The notes: a model not told the origin generated them from the sequence alone. A stretch of 43,629 nucleotides of DNA from Micromonospora endophytica (GCF_003236305.1 NZ_POTX01000021.1:1-43629); one strand, 5' to 3'; positions 16,107 through 23,385 are shown, counted from the stretch's first letter. Program-made: numbers and translations.

Positions 16107-16832
16107 TCAGCGGCGCGGGTCACGGGTGATGCCGTCCAGGACGGTGGTCAGGTTGTGGTGGAAGGTCTCCTCGGCGTCGAGATGGGCGCCCTCGACGACG
16201 AGTCGGGCGACGGTGGGGTAGCGGCCGGTGTCGAGCATGCGGGTCAGGTAGGGCCCGAGGCTGGTCTGCCAGGCGGTCACGTCGGTGCCGGTGGAGCGGG
16301 CGGTGCGTCGCTCGGTGACCTCCGCGCGGAGCGCGCCGGTGAGGAAGGCGCTGAGCACGCTCAGCGCACGCTGGAGGTCGTCGATGCCGCGTACGCCAGG
16401 GGCCTGGCTGAGTGCCGCGGCGGTGGCTTCGCCGACGGCGAGCGCGTGGGGTCCCAGGCGGGGCCGTGCGCCGAGCAGGTCGGCGAACCATTCGTGGTCG
16501 AGGGCGGCGGCGCGGGTCCGGTGCACGATGGCCAGCACCGTGGCGCGCCACTCGGCAGGCTGGTCGGCCTCGGCGATCTCGGCGTACACGGCGTCGACCA
16601 TCAGGTCGAGCAGTTCGGATTTGTTTGCCACGTAGTCGTAGAGCCGCATCGGACCGACACCGAGCGCTTTGGCGATCTTGCGTACGGAGAGGCCGTCGAG
16701 GCCGTGGTCGTCGGCGAGCCGGATCGCCGTGGCGGCGATCTTCGCGCGGCTCAGCGGCACGGGCGCCGCTCGCGGCTGAGGTTCGGGCCGTTCCCAGACC
16801 GGCAGCGGTGCGCTACCGTACGCCGTATCCAT
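16107..16832 (-). CDS. TetR family regulator (TetR_C-type)
   Basis: A 241-residue repressor. A Pro/Arg-rich N-terminal tail (WERPEPQPRAAPVPLS) precedes a helix-turn-helix: IAATAIRLADDHGLDGLSVR, KIAKALGVGPMRLYDYVANK. The C-terminal domain includes ALDHEWFADLLGARPRLGPH and is of the tetracycline-repressor C-terminal type. Start ATG 16832 lies at the centre of a 37-bp near-palindrome, and no ribosome-binding site precedes it, so translation may be leaderless. It is divergent from the TetX-like monooxygenase (start 16861), which is the probable target together with itself. Confidence 0.88.
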   Translation of the reverse strand: MDTAYGSAPLPVWERPEPQPRAAPVPLSRAKIAATAIRLADDHGLDGLSVRKIAKALGVGPMRLYDYVANKSELLDLMVDAVYAEIAEADQPAEWRATVLAIVHRTRAAALDHEWFADLLGARPRLGPHALAVGEATAAALSQAPGVRGIDDLQRALSVLSAFLTGALRAEVTERRTARSTGTDVTAWQTSLGPYLTRMLDTGRYPTVARLVVEGAHLDAEETFHHNLTTVLDGITRDPRR

Positions 16833-16850
16833 GAGATACAGCGTACGGTA
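16814..16850. promoter_or_regulatory. 37-bp near-palindrome over the tetR start codon (operator)
   Basis: The arms 16814-16829 (TACCGTACGCCGTATC) and 16835-16850 are reverse complements with one mismatch. The 5-bp centre CATGA contains the regulator's start codon on the minus strand. It lies 10 bp before the first ATG of the divergent monooxygenase. The size and placement suit a TetR-type operator controlling both genes. Confidence 0.75.
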
Positions 16851-16860
16851 AGCGGGGTTG

Positions 16861-18006
16861 ATGATGCGAATAGCGATTGCCGGCGGTGGCCTCGGCGGCC
16901 TGACGCTGGCCCGGATCCTGCACCGGCACGGCATCGACCCAGTGGTGTACGAACGGGAGGCGAGCCGATCCGCGCGAGGACAGGGCGGATCGCTCGACCT
17001 GCACCCGGAGTCCGGGCAGAAGGCCCTGGCCGAGGCGGGTCTCGCCGGCCGGTTCCGGTCCGCGGCGCGGCCCGAGGGCGAGGAGCATCGCATCCTCGAC
17101 CCGGCCGGACGCCTCCTCGTGCACCACAAGCCGCAACCCGGCTCGTTCGCCGGACGTCCCGAGATCGACCGGAGCGTACTGCGTGATCTGCTGCTGGACT
17201 CGCTCCCGGGCGACACGGTCGCGTGGCGGCATCGGCTCGTCGCGGCGACGCCCCGACCCGGCGGGGGATTCGGGCTGACGTTCCACGACGGCCAGCGGGC
17301 CGACTGCGACATCCTCGTCGGTGCGGACGGCGCCCGCTCGGTGGTCCGACCGCTGCTGACCGACGTGCAGCCCGCCTACGTGTCCACGGTGGTCGAGCTG
17401 AGCATCAGCGACGCCGACCGGTGCCATCCGGACCTCGCCGAGCTGGTCGGCCCCGGCAACCTGTGGTGCGTCGGCGTGAACCAGATCCTGTCCGCACAAC
17501 GCCTCGGCGACGGCAGCATCCGGGTCGGGATCTCCGTGCACGCGGAGGATCGCGACCTCGACGGTTACCGCAGCAAGCGCACACTGCGGGAGATGTTCGA
17601 CGGCTGGAACGCCCGCCTCACCGCACTCATCGAGGCCGCCGACGGCGGGCCGAGGCCGCACCGGATCGAAGCGATGCCCGCCGGCACCCGCTGGGCCCAC
17701 CAGCCGGGGATCACCCTCATCGGCGACGCCGCGCACCTCATGCCACCGGTCGGCGAGGGCGCCAACCAGGCCATGCTCGACGCCGCCGAACTCGCCGGCG
17801 CACTCGCCGCCAACCCCGCCGAGCCGGACTCGGCGATCCGGGCGTACGAAGCGGCGATGTTCCACCGAGCCGAGCAGGTCGCCGAGATGTCCGCACGGGT
17901 CCAGGCGATGATGCTGTCGCCCACCGCGGCCGACGACATCGTCCGTTTCTTCACACTGCGACCCAAGCCGGCCGGTGCCCCGGATGCATCTAGCCTTGGC
18001 GGATGA
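16861..18006 (+). CDS. FAD-dependent monooxygenase, TetX-like
   Basis: A 381-residue class A flavoprotein monooxygenase. The FAD-binding GxGxxG occurs in RIAIAGGGLGGLTLARIL. The GGSLDLHPESGQKALAEAGL segment parallels the GGTLDLHKGSGQEAM of TetX tetracycline destructases. The DG-type motif is in ILVGADGARSVVRPL, and the second FAD motif is GDAAHLMPPVGEGANQA. Length and motif order match TetX. The regulator next door is TetR-like with a palindromic operator. Resistance to tetracyclines is a reasonable hypothesis but not shown; many relatives hydroxylate other aromatics. ATG 16861 or 16864 are equivalent starts. Its stop overlaps the next start (ATGA). Confidence 0.85.
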   Translation: MMRIAIAGGGLGGLTLARILHRHGIDPVVYEREASRSARGQGGSLDLHPESGQKALAEAGLAGRFRSAARPEGEEHRILDPAGRLLVHHKPQPGSFAGRPEIDRSVLRDLLLDSLPGDTVAWRHRLVAATPRPGGGFGLTFHDGQRADCDILVGADGARSVVRPLLTDVQPAYVSTVVELSISDADRCHPDLAELVGPGNLWCVGVNQILSAQRLGDGSIRVGISVHAEDRDLDGYRSKRTLREMFDGWNARLTALIEAADGGPRPHRIEAMPAGTRWAHQPGITLIGDAAHLMPPVGEGANQAMLDAAELAGALAANPAEPDSAIRAYEAAMFHRAEQVAEMSARVQAMMLSPTAADDIVRFFTLRPKPAGAPDASSLGG

Positions 18007-18560
18007 ATCGCGTCATCTACTCGGTCGCGTGCTCGCTTGACGGCTACCACACCGACGCCGAGGGCGACTACTCGTGGGCACTTCCGGACGAGGAGGTCAT
18101 CGCCGCGCTCAACGCAGACGCCGCCACGGTGGCCACCTATCTCTACGGCCGGCGGATGTACGAGGCCATGGCCGGGTGGGAGACCGATCCTGCCTACGCC
18201 GCGCAGTCGGCGGAGTCCGCCGCCTACGCCACGACCTGGCAGGCCGCGCGGAAGGTGGTCTTCTCCACCACCCTGGCGGAGGTATGGACCCGGCACACGC
18301 GCCTGGAGCGGGCCCTGACCATCGAGGCGGTCGAGTCCGCGCGCGCCGCATCGGCCGGGGATCTGACGGTCGAAGGTCCGCACCTCGCGCACAGCGCCCT
18401 GCAACTCGGGCTCGTCGACGTGGTCGAGCTGCTGATGTGCCCGATCATCGTCGGCGGAGGCACCAGGGTGTTGCCGGACAAGGTGCGGACGTCGTTGTCG
18501 CTGCGGCGGGAACGTCGTTTCGGCAACGGCATGGTCCAGCTCACCTACGACGTCCGATAG
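18003..18560 (+). CDS. dihydrofolate reductase-like (RibD C-terminal) protein
   Basis: A 185-residue protein of the RibD_C/DHFR-like family. It has MNRVIYSVACSLDGYHTDAE, YLYGRRMYEAMAGWE, KVVFSTTLAEVWT, DLTVEGPHLAHSALQLGLVD and CPIIVGGGTRVLPD. The start overlaps the monooxygenase stop by 4 nt (ATGA), so the two are co-transcribed under the TetR-type operator. Family knowledge: such proteins are NADPH-dependent reductases of unknown substrate. It may act on the monooxygenase product or supply reduced cofactor. The stop TAG abuts the first tRNA-Val-like att copy. Confidence 0.85.
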   Translation: MNRVIYSVACSLDGYHTDAEGDYSWALPDEEVIAALNADAATVATYLYGRRMYEAMAGWETDPAYAAQSAESAAYATTWQAARKVVFSTTLAEVWTRHTRLERALTIEAVESARAASAGDLTVEGPHLAHSALQLGLVDVVELLMCPIIVGGGTRVLPDKVRTSLSLRRERRFGNGMVQLTYDVR

Positions 18561-18634
18561 TTCACACCGAAGAGGTCACTGGTTCGATCCCAGTATCGCC
18601 CACACAGCTCAGGCCACTTCCCGGCTTCGGGAGG
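18561..18634 (+). repeat. att copy 1: tRNA-Val(CAC) 3' part plus terminator half
   Basis: The copy begins in the anticodon loop (TTCACAC, anticodon CAC), then the CGAAG stem half, the T-arm ACTGGTTCGATCCCAGT, acceptor ATCGCCC and discriminator A, followed by the start of a terminator-like hairpin. The 5' half of the tRNA is absent; a reductase gene stops directly upstream. It is identical to copy 2 over 74 nt except for two bases. I interpret it as an attachment site left by tRNA-targeted integration. Confidence 0.85.
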
Positions 18635-18635
18635 A

Positions 18636-18660
18636 TCTACCCGATTCCCAAGCTGAGGGT
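18636..18660. repeat. 25-bp motif shared by units A and C
   Basis: The motif TCTAYCCRATTSCCAAGCTG plus RGGGT occurs at 18636-18660 and at 26061-26085, with four differences. It lies shortly after att copies 1 and 3. Its role is unknown; it is probably a common part of the element ends. Confidence 0.55.
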
Positions 18661-18680
18661 GGCCGTCCCGACCAAGGTCT

Positions 18681-19586
18681 TCATGCGCGCCAAGGCGCTT
18701 CGGGATCTCCGAGTGTCTCCAACATCAGGTTGCACCAAGTGGTGGCAGCCCCGGCGGCAAGACGGGCATGGCGTGGGCGGACCCATCCAGGGACCGAGTC
18801 CCGTCCGTGCCCCACACCAACCTGGTTGCGCAACTCAGTGACTCCTTGAGTCAGGCGAGACAGCGAACCAAGGATGGTCTTCAGCGCCTTTGCCTCTTCT
18901 GTCGTGTCGGCTACGCCGGCAGCATGGAGGCGTAGTGCCTGCTGTGCCTGCGCGACAAGTGCTGGGAGGTCATCCTTTGGGTTGTATTCGACGCCACGTT
19001 CTCGCAGGACGAGCTTTGCGGTACTTTCAACCAGGTCTTTTGCGACGCTGACCGCCAGCCGAGGGTCGGTGTCCACGCTGGCGGCGAGGCGCTTCAGATG
19101 CTCAGTGATGACGGCAGGGTCCGTAAGAGCGTTGAGAGCTGGTGCCACCACGGTGCCTGCGGGAACTTGCTCCTGCAACCGGTAAAGCCGCTGGAGCAGG
19201 GGCTCGAATGCCTCGCCGACCATCTGTCGACGAGCTGCCCATGATCCGTATCCGTCGTGTGCTAGCCAGTAGCTGCGAAAGGATGTGAAGTCCTGCCAGG
19301 GAACTTCGATCGCGAGGCCGAGCCGGGCGCAGGTCGCTCGCAGGGCTCGCAGGGCGAGGCGAGCCTCAGCGTCTGATAACCGCTCTCCTCCGCCCGTGCC
19401 AAAAGCCATAAAGTCGCTGTGTAGCAACAATGCGAGGGCTTCGGCCACATCCACATCATTAACGGCATCGACCGGACCTCGACGCAGCTGTTCCAGCAGC
19501 TCAGTCTTGAATTCGCTATCAACTGTAGGCCAGCCGCCGCCGAAGCTAGTGGAGGTCGTCGTCTCGAAAAGGTCGTCAGGCGTCAT
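18681..19586 (-). CDS. abortive-infection (Abi_C domain) family protein
   Basis: A 301-residue protein. The C-terminal half matches the Abi_C domain: RLAVSVAKDLVESTAKLVLR, ERGVEYNPKDDLPALVAQAQ, ALKTILGSLSRLTQGVTELR, NQVGVGHGRD and ARLAAGAATTWCNLMLETL. The N-terminal half has helical segments such as LSDAEARLALRALRATCARL and WLAHDGYGSWAARRQMVGEA. Family knowledge: Abi_C proteins occur in phage-exclusion loci where activation halts growth of the infected cell. It is cargo of att-flanked unit A, 47 bp after the first att repeat. No partner gene is visible. The start is ATG 19586. Confidence 0.82.
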   Translation of the reverse strand: MTPDDLFETTTSTSFGGGWPTVDSEFKTELLEQLRRGPVDAVNDVDVAEALALLLHSDFMAFGTGGGERLSDAEARLALRALRATCARLGLAIEVPWQDFTSFRSYWLAHDGYGSWAARRQMVGEAFEPLLQRLYRLQEQVPAGTVVAPALNALTDPAVITEHLKRLAASVDTDPRLAVSVAKDLVESTAKLVLRERGVEYNPKDDLPALVAQAQQALRLHAAGVADTTEEAKALKTILGSLSRLTQGVTELRNQVGVGHGRDSVPGWVRPRHARLAAGAATTWCNLMLETLGDPEAPWRA

Positions 19587-19693
19587 CGCAGGCTCTCCTT
19601 GGGTAAGGGGCGGCTGACGTTGTGATCACCATACGACGAGTTGAGACAGTAGTATCACCGGGCGTCTTTACCGAACAGCCAGCCTGCCGCTAC

Positions 19694-19827
19694 CGACAGC
19701 AACGGTGACAGCAACAGGGCCGGACGTTGCGGGTCGGGCACGGCAGGCAGCGGACTACCGCCCGACGTCAGAGACGTGCACGGACCGTCTCGGACGGAGC
19801 GCCCAGAACTTACAAGCGAGGGGTCGA
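19694..19827. repeat. 134-bp diverged repeat, unit A copy
   Basis: This segment aligns without gaps to 26123-26256. The first 27 nt (two GACAGCAAC direct repeats, then AGGGC) and the last 67 nt (GACGTCAGAGACGTGC ... GCGCCCAGAACTTAC) are strongly conserved, and the middle has diverged. In both places it lies immediately after the 3' end of a minus-strand XRE gene. A short version of the end block also occurs at about 23410-23440 in unit B. The paired GACAGCAAC repeats resemble recombinase arm sites. Confidence 0.65.
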
Positions 19828-19841
19828 GCCTTCTTGGTGGG

Positions 19842-20918
19842 TCAGTGTTGCTGGCGGGCGGCTTTTTCGACTTCGCGTAGGACGAGTCCGAGGGTTTGGG
19901 AGCGGCGGTTTGCTGGTAGTGCTGTCCAGGCTTGTCGGGCGTGGGCCAGTCCTGCGGTTTGGTCGCCGGCTTTGGCCATCATGAGGGCGCGGTGTAGTTC
20001 GATGTGGGTGGCGAAGCGGGTGAGCGTGGCGGGGCGGAGTCGGTCGGCGTCGGTTTGGGCTTGTTCGCCGGTGCGGGTGAGGCCGAGTCGGGCGTAGAGC
20101 ATGGAGCGGAATGTGGCCATGCGCCAGGCGGGTACGGCGGCGTCGGAGATTTCGTTGTCGGGTGATGCGGTCTGGTCGAAGACTCGTTGGGCGTCTTGGT
20201 CGGCGGCGATGGCTGCGGTGGTGTCGCCTCGTCCGGCGGCGACGTGTGCGCGGGCCATCAGGGCTTGGAGGCGGCCGAGTGATGGTCGGTCGGACAGGGC
20301 GAGTGCTTCGTCGGCGTAGCGCTGGGCGACGGGGAGTGCGGCTCCTTCGTAGGCGAGGGCGATGGCGGCTCGGCCGCGTACCCAGACGCGGACGGCGAGG
20401 TCGTCGGAGCGGTCGGCGGCGATGCGGGCGGTGTCGTACCAGCCGATGGCTTCAGCGGGGTCTTTGGTGGTTTTGCCGTAGGTGGTCAGGGCGCGGGCGG
20501 CGGTGGCCCACATGGTGGGGCTGTCGAGTTGTTGTTGGATGATCACTAGGTCGTTGGCGAGTCTGGTTTGTAGGGAGTCCGCGCCGATTTCCATGTAGTC
20601 GCGGCCGTACTGGTCGACGCGGTCGCGCCAGCGGTCGGCGCTGTCGCGGTGTCCGGCGAGGGCGGCGGTGAAGCCGTTGCGGATGAGGTCGTTGGCGGCG
20701 ATCGGGCCGATGGTGGCGGCGAGGAGGTCTCTGCGTCTCACGTCGGCTTCTCCCAACGCTCGCGCGTAGGCGAGCACGATGTCCGGGGTGGCGTTCCGGC
20801 GTCCCGCTTCGACGTTGCTCAGGTGCGAGGCCGAGTAGCAGGTCCGCGCCGCGATGGAGGCGAGCGTTACGCCAGCCTCAACGCGAGCGTGCCTCAATTG
20901 CGCACCGAGGTCATCCAT
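19842..20918 (-). CDS. XRE-family regulator with TPR-like C-terminal domain (unit A)
   Basis: A 358-residue protein. Residues 1-65 are an XRE helix-turn-helix: MDDLGAQLRHARVEAGVTLA, SIAARTCYSASHLSNVEAGR, TPDIVLAYARAL. The remainder is a helical TPR-type array: AARALTTYGKTTKDPAEAIG, WYDTARIAADRS, GRLQALMARAHVAAGRGDTT and LARLGLTRTGEQAQTDADRL. The start is ATG 20918, since the frame upstream lacks a domain. Family knowledge: XRE-TPR regulators are typical of actinobacterial integrative elements and developmental loci, and often respond to small peptides or metabolites. It is divergent from the toxin fragment region and transcribed toward the Abi gene. Confidence 0.85.
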   Translation of the reverse strand: MDDLGAQLRHARVEAGVTLASIAARTCYSASHLSNVEAGRRNATPDIVLAYARALGEADVRRRDLLAATIGPIAANDLIRNGFTAALAGHRDSADRWRDRVDQYGRDYMEIGADSLQTRLANDLVIIQQQLDSPTMWATAARALTTYGKTTKDPAEAIGWYDTARIAADRSDDLAVRVWVRGRAAIALAYEGAALPVAQRYADEALALSDRPSLGRLQALMARAHVAAGRGDTTAAIAADQDAQRVFDQTASPDNEISDAAVPAWRMATFRSMLYARLGLTRTGEQAQTDADRLRPATLTRFATHIELHRALMMAKAGDQTAGLAHARQAWTALPANRRSQTLGLVLREVEKAARQQH

Positions 20919-21063
20919 TCGAGTCCTTGTGAAAGGTCTTGAAAGCATCGAGTTGCTTCCGAGCGTAGTCGCGCGGCTACCAGAGTAGATCCCACGCGAG
21001 GCAGCGGCGAAGACACTGCGGAGGTGGGGATGAGCGACAAGGACTCCCGCGACAGCATCGGCG

Positions 21064-21393
21064 AGCACCATCCACACGTACTATGTGGTAGCCGGCAACA
21101 CGCCAGTCCTCGTACACAACACGGGACCGTGCGACCCGGTGGACGCTTGGTCGTCTGGAACATTCGGAAGCGCTAAACAATCGGCAACGTATCACGTCGG
21201 TAAGCATGGTAAGGGGAGAATGCTAGCCGAATGCACAGATGAGGCGAAGAATCTGTGGGCTAGAACTCCCGAAGGAGATCGTATTCCTTGGAAACTGAGA
21301 GATGGCAGCGAAGGATGGAAGATCAGAGGTGGTTTCCGCGGAGGCGAGGGAATCTATACCAAGGACGGAAAGATCGTGACCTGGCATGACTGA
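21064..21393 (+). pseudogene. orphan polymorphic-toxin C-terminus (HINT tail plus toxin domain)
   Basis: The frame begins inside the conserved end of a pretoxin HINT domain (TIHTYYVVAGNTPVLVHN), with no start codon or upstream toxin body. After this processing motif comes a toxin domain of about 85 residues: SAKQSATYHVGKHGKGRML, PWKLRDGSEGWKIRGGFRG and GEGIYTKDGKIVTWHD. The His-containing start and the final GIYTKDGKIVTWHD resemble BECR-fold RNase toxins, by inference. GC content is visibly lower (about half) than in the surroundings, which supports transfer. The immunity gene overlaps its last codons. I infer a displaced toxin cassette, silent unless recombined behind a delivery gene. Confidence 0.7.
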
Positions 21394-21745
21394 TTCATCT
21401 GACTTCCGGCACGCCTTCATGGTGTTCCGATCCGTGCCTTATCCGGCCTATCCACAACTAGTGGAGCTGCAAGATTGGAACTCCCTGCTTCTAACCATTG
21501 ATGGGCACATCGCTGGATACGCATCTAAGGTCCATGATGGTCGAATGCGTGCACAAGATGTTCCAAATCTCGATCAACTTATTCTTGAAGTGAGTTCACT
21601 GGGGTCGTCGCTCGATCAGGTCGAGCCGGTGACAGATGAGGATCTCCAATCGATTGGTGACTATCGATTATACGTGGCGGCCCTGGGGCGTATGGTGTCG
21701 GAGCTTGGTGGTCTTGCTGATCAAGAACGGCGATCGACTGATTAG
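21386..21745 (+). CDS. probable immunity protein for the adjacent toxin domain
   Basis: A 119-residue acidic protein with FRHAFMVFRSVPYPAYPQLV, DQLILEVSSLGSSLDQVEPV and LYVAALGRMVSELGGLADQE. It starts inside the end of the toxin cassette (overlap ATGACTGA), the standard toxin-immunity order in polymorphic-toxin loci. The GC content is as low as the toxin's. I do not recognise the family. The immunity role is inferred from position, overlap, size and shared base composition. Confidence 0.65.
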   Translation: MTDSSDFRHAFMVFRSVPYPAYPQLVELQDWNSLLLTIDGHIAGYASKVHDGRMRAQDVPNLDQLILEVSSLGSSLDQVEPVTDEDLQSIGDYRLYVAALGRMVSELGGLADQERRSTD

Positions 21746-21984
21746 CGCGGAGTCATCGAGTCCGAAGTGTCGGCAATTACCGACCATAACGGCGCGTGGC
21801 GGGAGGGTGTCGGCGGCTGTCGAGGTTTGCTCGGGTTGCCGTCACCGTTGTCGTCGACGGCGAGGTATACATCCGAGGCAATCGATGTAATGTCTCTGCG
21901 TCGTGGTCGGACGTCAGATCTTCGCTGGCGTGCCGCATAGCAGCACGTCGACCGCCGCCGTCCCTCCGACCAAACCCAGGGCCA
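21746..21984. other. degenerate spacer between immunity gene and RHS fragment
   Basis: No gene is seen. A minus-strand segment near 21828-21855 (GTCGACGACAACGGTGACGG, CAACCC) resembles the GACAGCAACGGTGACAGCAAC repeats of units A and C, so it may be another decayed recombination-arm motif. Confidence 0.4.
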
Positions 21985-22845
21985 TAACCCTGTCCGACCC
22001 CACCGGCCTCTACCCACTGGGGGAAACGAGGGCAACCTCAGGTCCTACCCAACCCCTGGCGGCGATAACAACGTCGTTGACCACCGGCCGTCGGATCCGA
22101 AGAATGGTGGTGGCGGGTCCGGTGGGACTTCCGGAAATAACGGTAGTGATATTGGACAGGCGACCTTGGGCGTAGAGCCTGGCGTCGAGGAAATCTGGAC
22201 GCTCGACAAGGTCGCAAATCTGCTGTACGGGAAAAATCTTTCCGAAATTGAGCTCGGGACTTGGGAGCAAAGGCGGATTGTTTCCGAAGTCTGGTGTCAC
22301 AACAATCCAGTACTTTGTGCGGAGTCTGATGCGGCCGGAGTTGAGGCAGGTGCTGAACTGATCGCCCAGCTTAGCGGATATGCTGACGCCAGGGACTGTG
22401 CAACAACGGGCAGTCGCTCGGCCTGCGCTTGGACCGCGGTAGCGCTCATCCCGGCCGGTAAGGTCGGCGGCATCCTCGGGAAGGAACTGATCCAATGGGT
22501 GCCTAGCTTCTTCCGAAAAGCCTGTAGCTTCAGCAGTGAGACAGAAGTGCTTCTGGCGGATGGCAGCACTAAGCAAATAGGAAACATCAAAGTTGGCGAC
22601 CGAGTGTGGGCCACCAACCCGGAAACTGGCGAAGAGGGGCCTCGGTTCGTAACCCACCTATGGGTACATGACGATCAGCTTGTCGACCTCAGGTTCGAGA
22701 AGGGTCACCTGGTAACCACCGAGGATCACCAATTCTGGAACGAGACTGATCAGCAGTGGCAACAAAGCCAAACTTGGACTCGGGGGATCTGCTGCGGACC
22801 TCGTCTGGCGAGACGATCAAGGTCGCGGGCATCGACTGGAGCGCG
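21985..22845 (+). pseudogene. RHS-repeat tip plus pretoxin and HINT domain, frameshifted
   Basis: The fragment starts with the RHS core terminus ITLSDPTGLYP. After a frame change near 22018 it continues through a Gly/Asn-rich linker, a helical segment (WTLDKVANLLYGKNLSEIEL, GTWEQRRIVSEVWCHNNPVL) and a HINT domain (CSFSSETEVLLADGSTKQIG, NIKVGDRVWATNPETGEEG, LVTTEDHQFW). A second frameshift near 22765 precedes LDSGDLLRTSSGETIKVAGI. There the HINT stops, before the VLVHN-type end. The missing HINT end lies upstream with the orphan toxin (21064), so order is permuted. It is non-functional as it stands. Confidence 0.72.
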
Positions 22846-22998
22846 GTCCCCCACCCGGTGACCATCGCCGAGGCGGGCAAGATCGTGAACCGCCCGGCGT
22901 TCCGGCGCGACGCCTCGAAGCGACACGCCAAGACGCGAGCCGACTACCGGAGATCGGGGAGCAACGTGGGAGCAACCGGGTGCGCTGAACGGCCCTGA
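22846..22998 (+). pseudogene. 3' gene remnant at right end of unit A
   Basis: After the HINT part, the same frame continues as PHPVTIAEAGKIVNRPAFRR, DASKRHAKTRADYRRSGSNV and GATG to a stop at 22998. The family is not recognised. The codons for GSNVGAT are made by two GGGAGCAAC direct repeats. This fits a mobile-element gene whose end overlaps recombinase arm sites, possibly an integrase C-terminal tail. Confidence in that is low. Confidence 0.4.
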
Positions 22999-23034
22999 AC
23001 CGCACCCAACGGCGTCGAACGGCACTCAACTGCA
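22956..23034. repeat. phased short direct repeats next to att copy 2
   Basis: Two GGGAGCAAC repeats lie 11-12 bp apart (22957-22976). They are followed by five units of the form SAACNGC with exactly 10-bp spacing, starting at 22988, 22998, 23008, 23018 and 23028. Helical phasing this close to an att core suggests integrase or excisionase arm-binding sites. Confidence 0.65.
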
Positions 23035-23091
23035 CCCACCACGACCTGCGGGTTCTCGTTTCTGCAGGTCAGAGTCGGCGCAGCGTCCCGC

Positions 23092-23174
23092 TTCACACCG
23101 AAGAGGTCACTGGTTCGATCCCAGTATCGCCCACGCAGCTCAGGCCACTTCCCGGCTCCGGGAGGTGGCCTTTC
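23092..23174 (+). repeat. att copy 2: tRNA-Val(CAC) 3' part with complete terminator
   Basis: It has the same 3' tRNA segment as copy 1, from the anticodon loop. Here the downstream hairpin is whole: GGCCACTTCCCGG (23143-23155) against CCGGGAGGTGGCC (23158-23170), then TTT. This looks like the natural terminator of the target tRNA-Val gene. The 5' tRNA half is absent. Confidence 0.85.
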
Positions 23175-23183
23175 TGCTTGCGT

Positions 23184-23204
23184 ACAGCAGCGAAGTACAG
23201 CAGT
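23184..23204. repeat. TACAGCAG direct repeats (arm-type sites), left end of unit B
   Basis: TACAGCAG occurs twice, 13 bp apart, between att copy 2 and the integrase remnant. The same arrangement recurs before att copy 3 (25634-25656 and 25729-25736) and before att copy 4 (about 28676-28694, first copy with one change). A short repeat on both sides of the att core is the expected layout of integrase arm sites. Confidence 0.65.
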
Positions 23205-23207
23205 TTG

Positions 23208-23385
23208 TCATCGCGTCAGGGACTTGCCGAGGCGCTTGAGGTCGTCCCGGGTCGCCTGCGACGAGACCTGGGTGTAGATACTCCATCGTCACGGAGAAAC
23301 GGGCGTGCCGGAGGATCTGCATCGCGACTCGCGGGTGGACATCGAGGTCGGCCAGGAGGGTGGCAAGCTGGACCTTCCCGGTCCG
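23208..23385 (-). pseudogene. tyrosine recombinase (integrase) C-terminal remnant
   Basis: The minus strand encodes QLATLLADLDVHPRVAMQIL, RHARFSVTME. After a one-base insertion at TATC it continues as YTQVSSQATRDDLKRLGKSL, TR and TGA at 23208. This is the end of a phage-type integrase, including the LRH motif in place of the usual LGH and the catalytic-Tyr YTQV segment. The rest of the gene is gone, and the region upstream holds XRE-gene leader. It is adjacent to att copy 2, as expected for an integrative element. Confidence 0.72.

Noticed and set aside
18561..18603. The tRNA-Val-like segments as functional tRNA genes
   Set aside because: All four copies lack the acceptor 5' strand, D-arm and 5' half of the anticodon stem, so they cannot fold into a tRNA.
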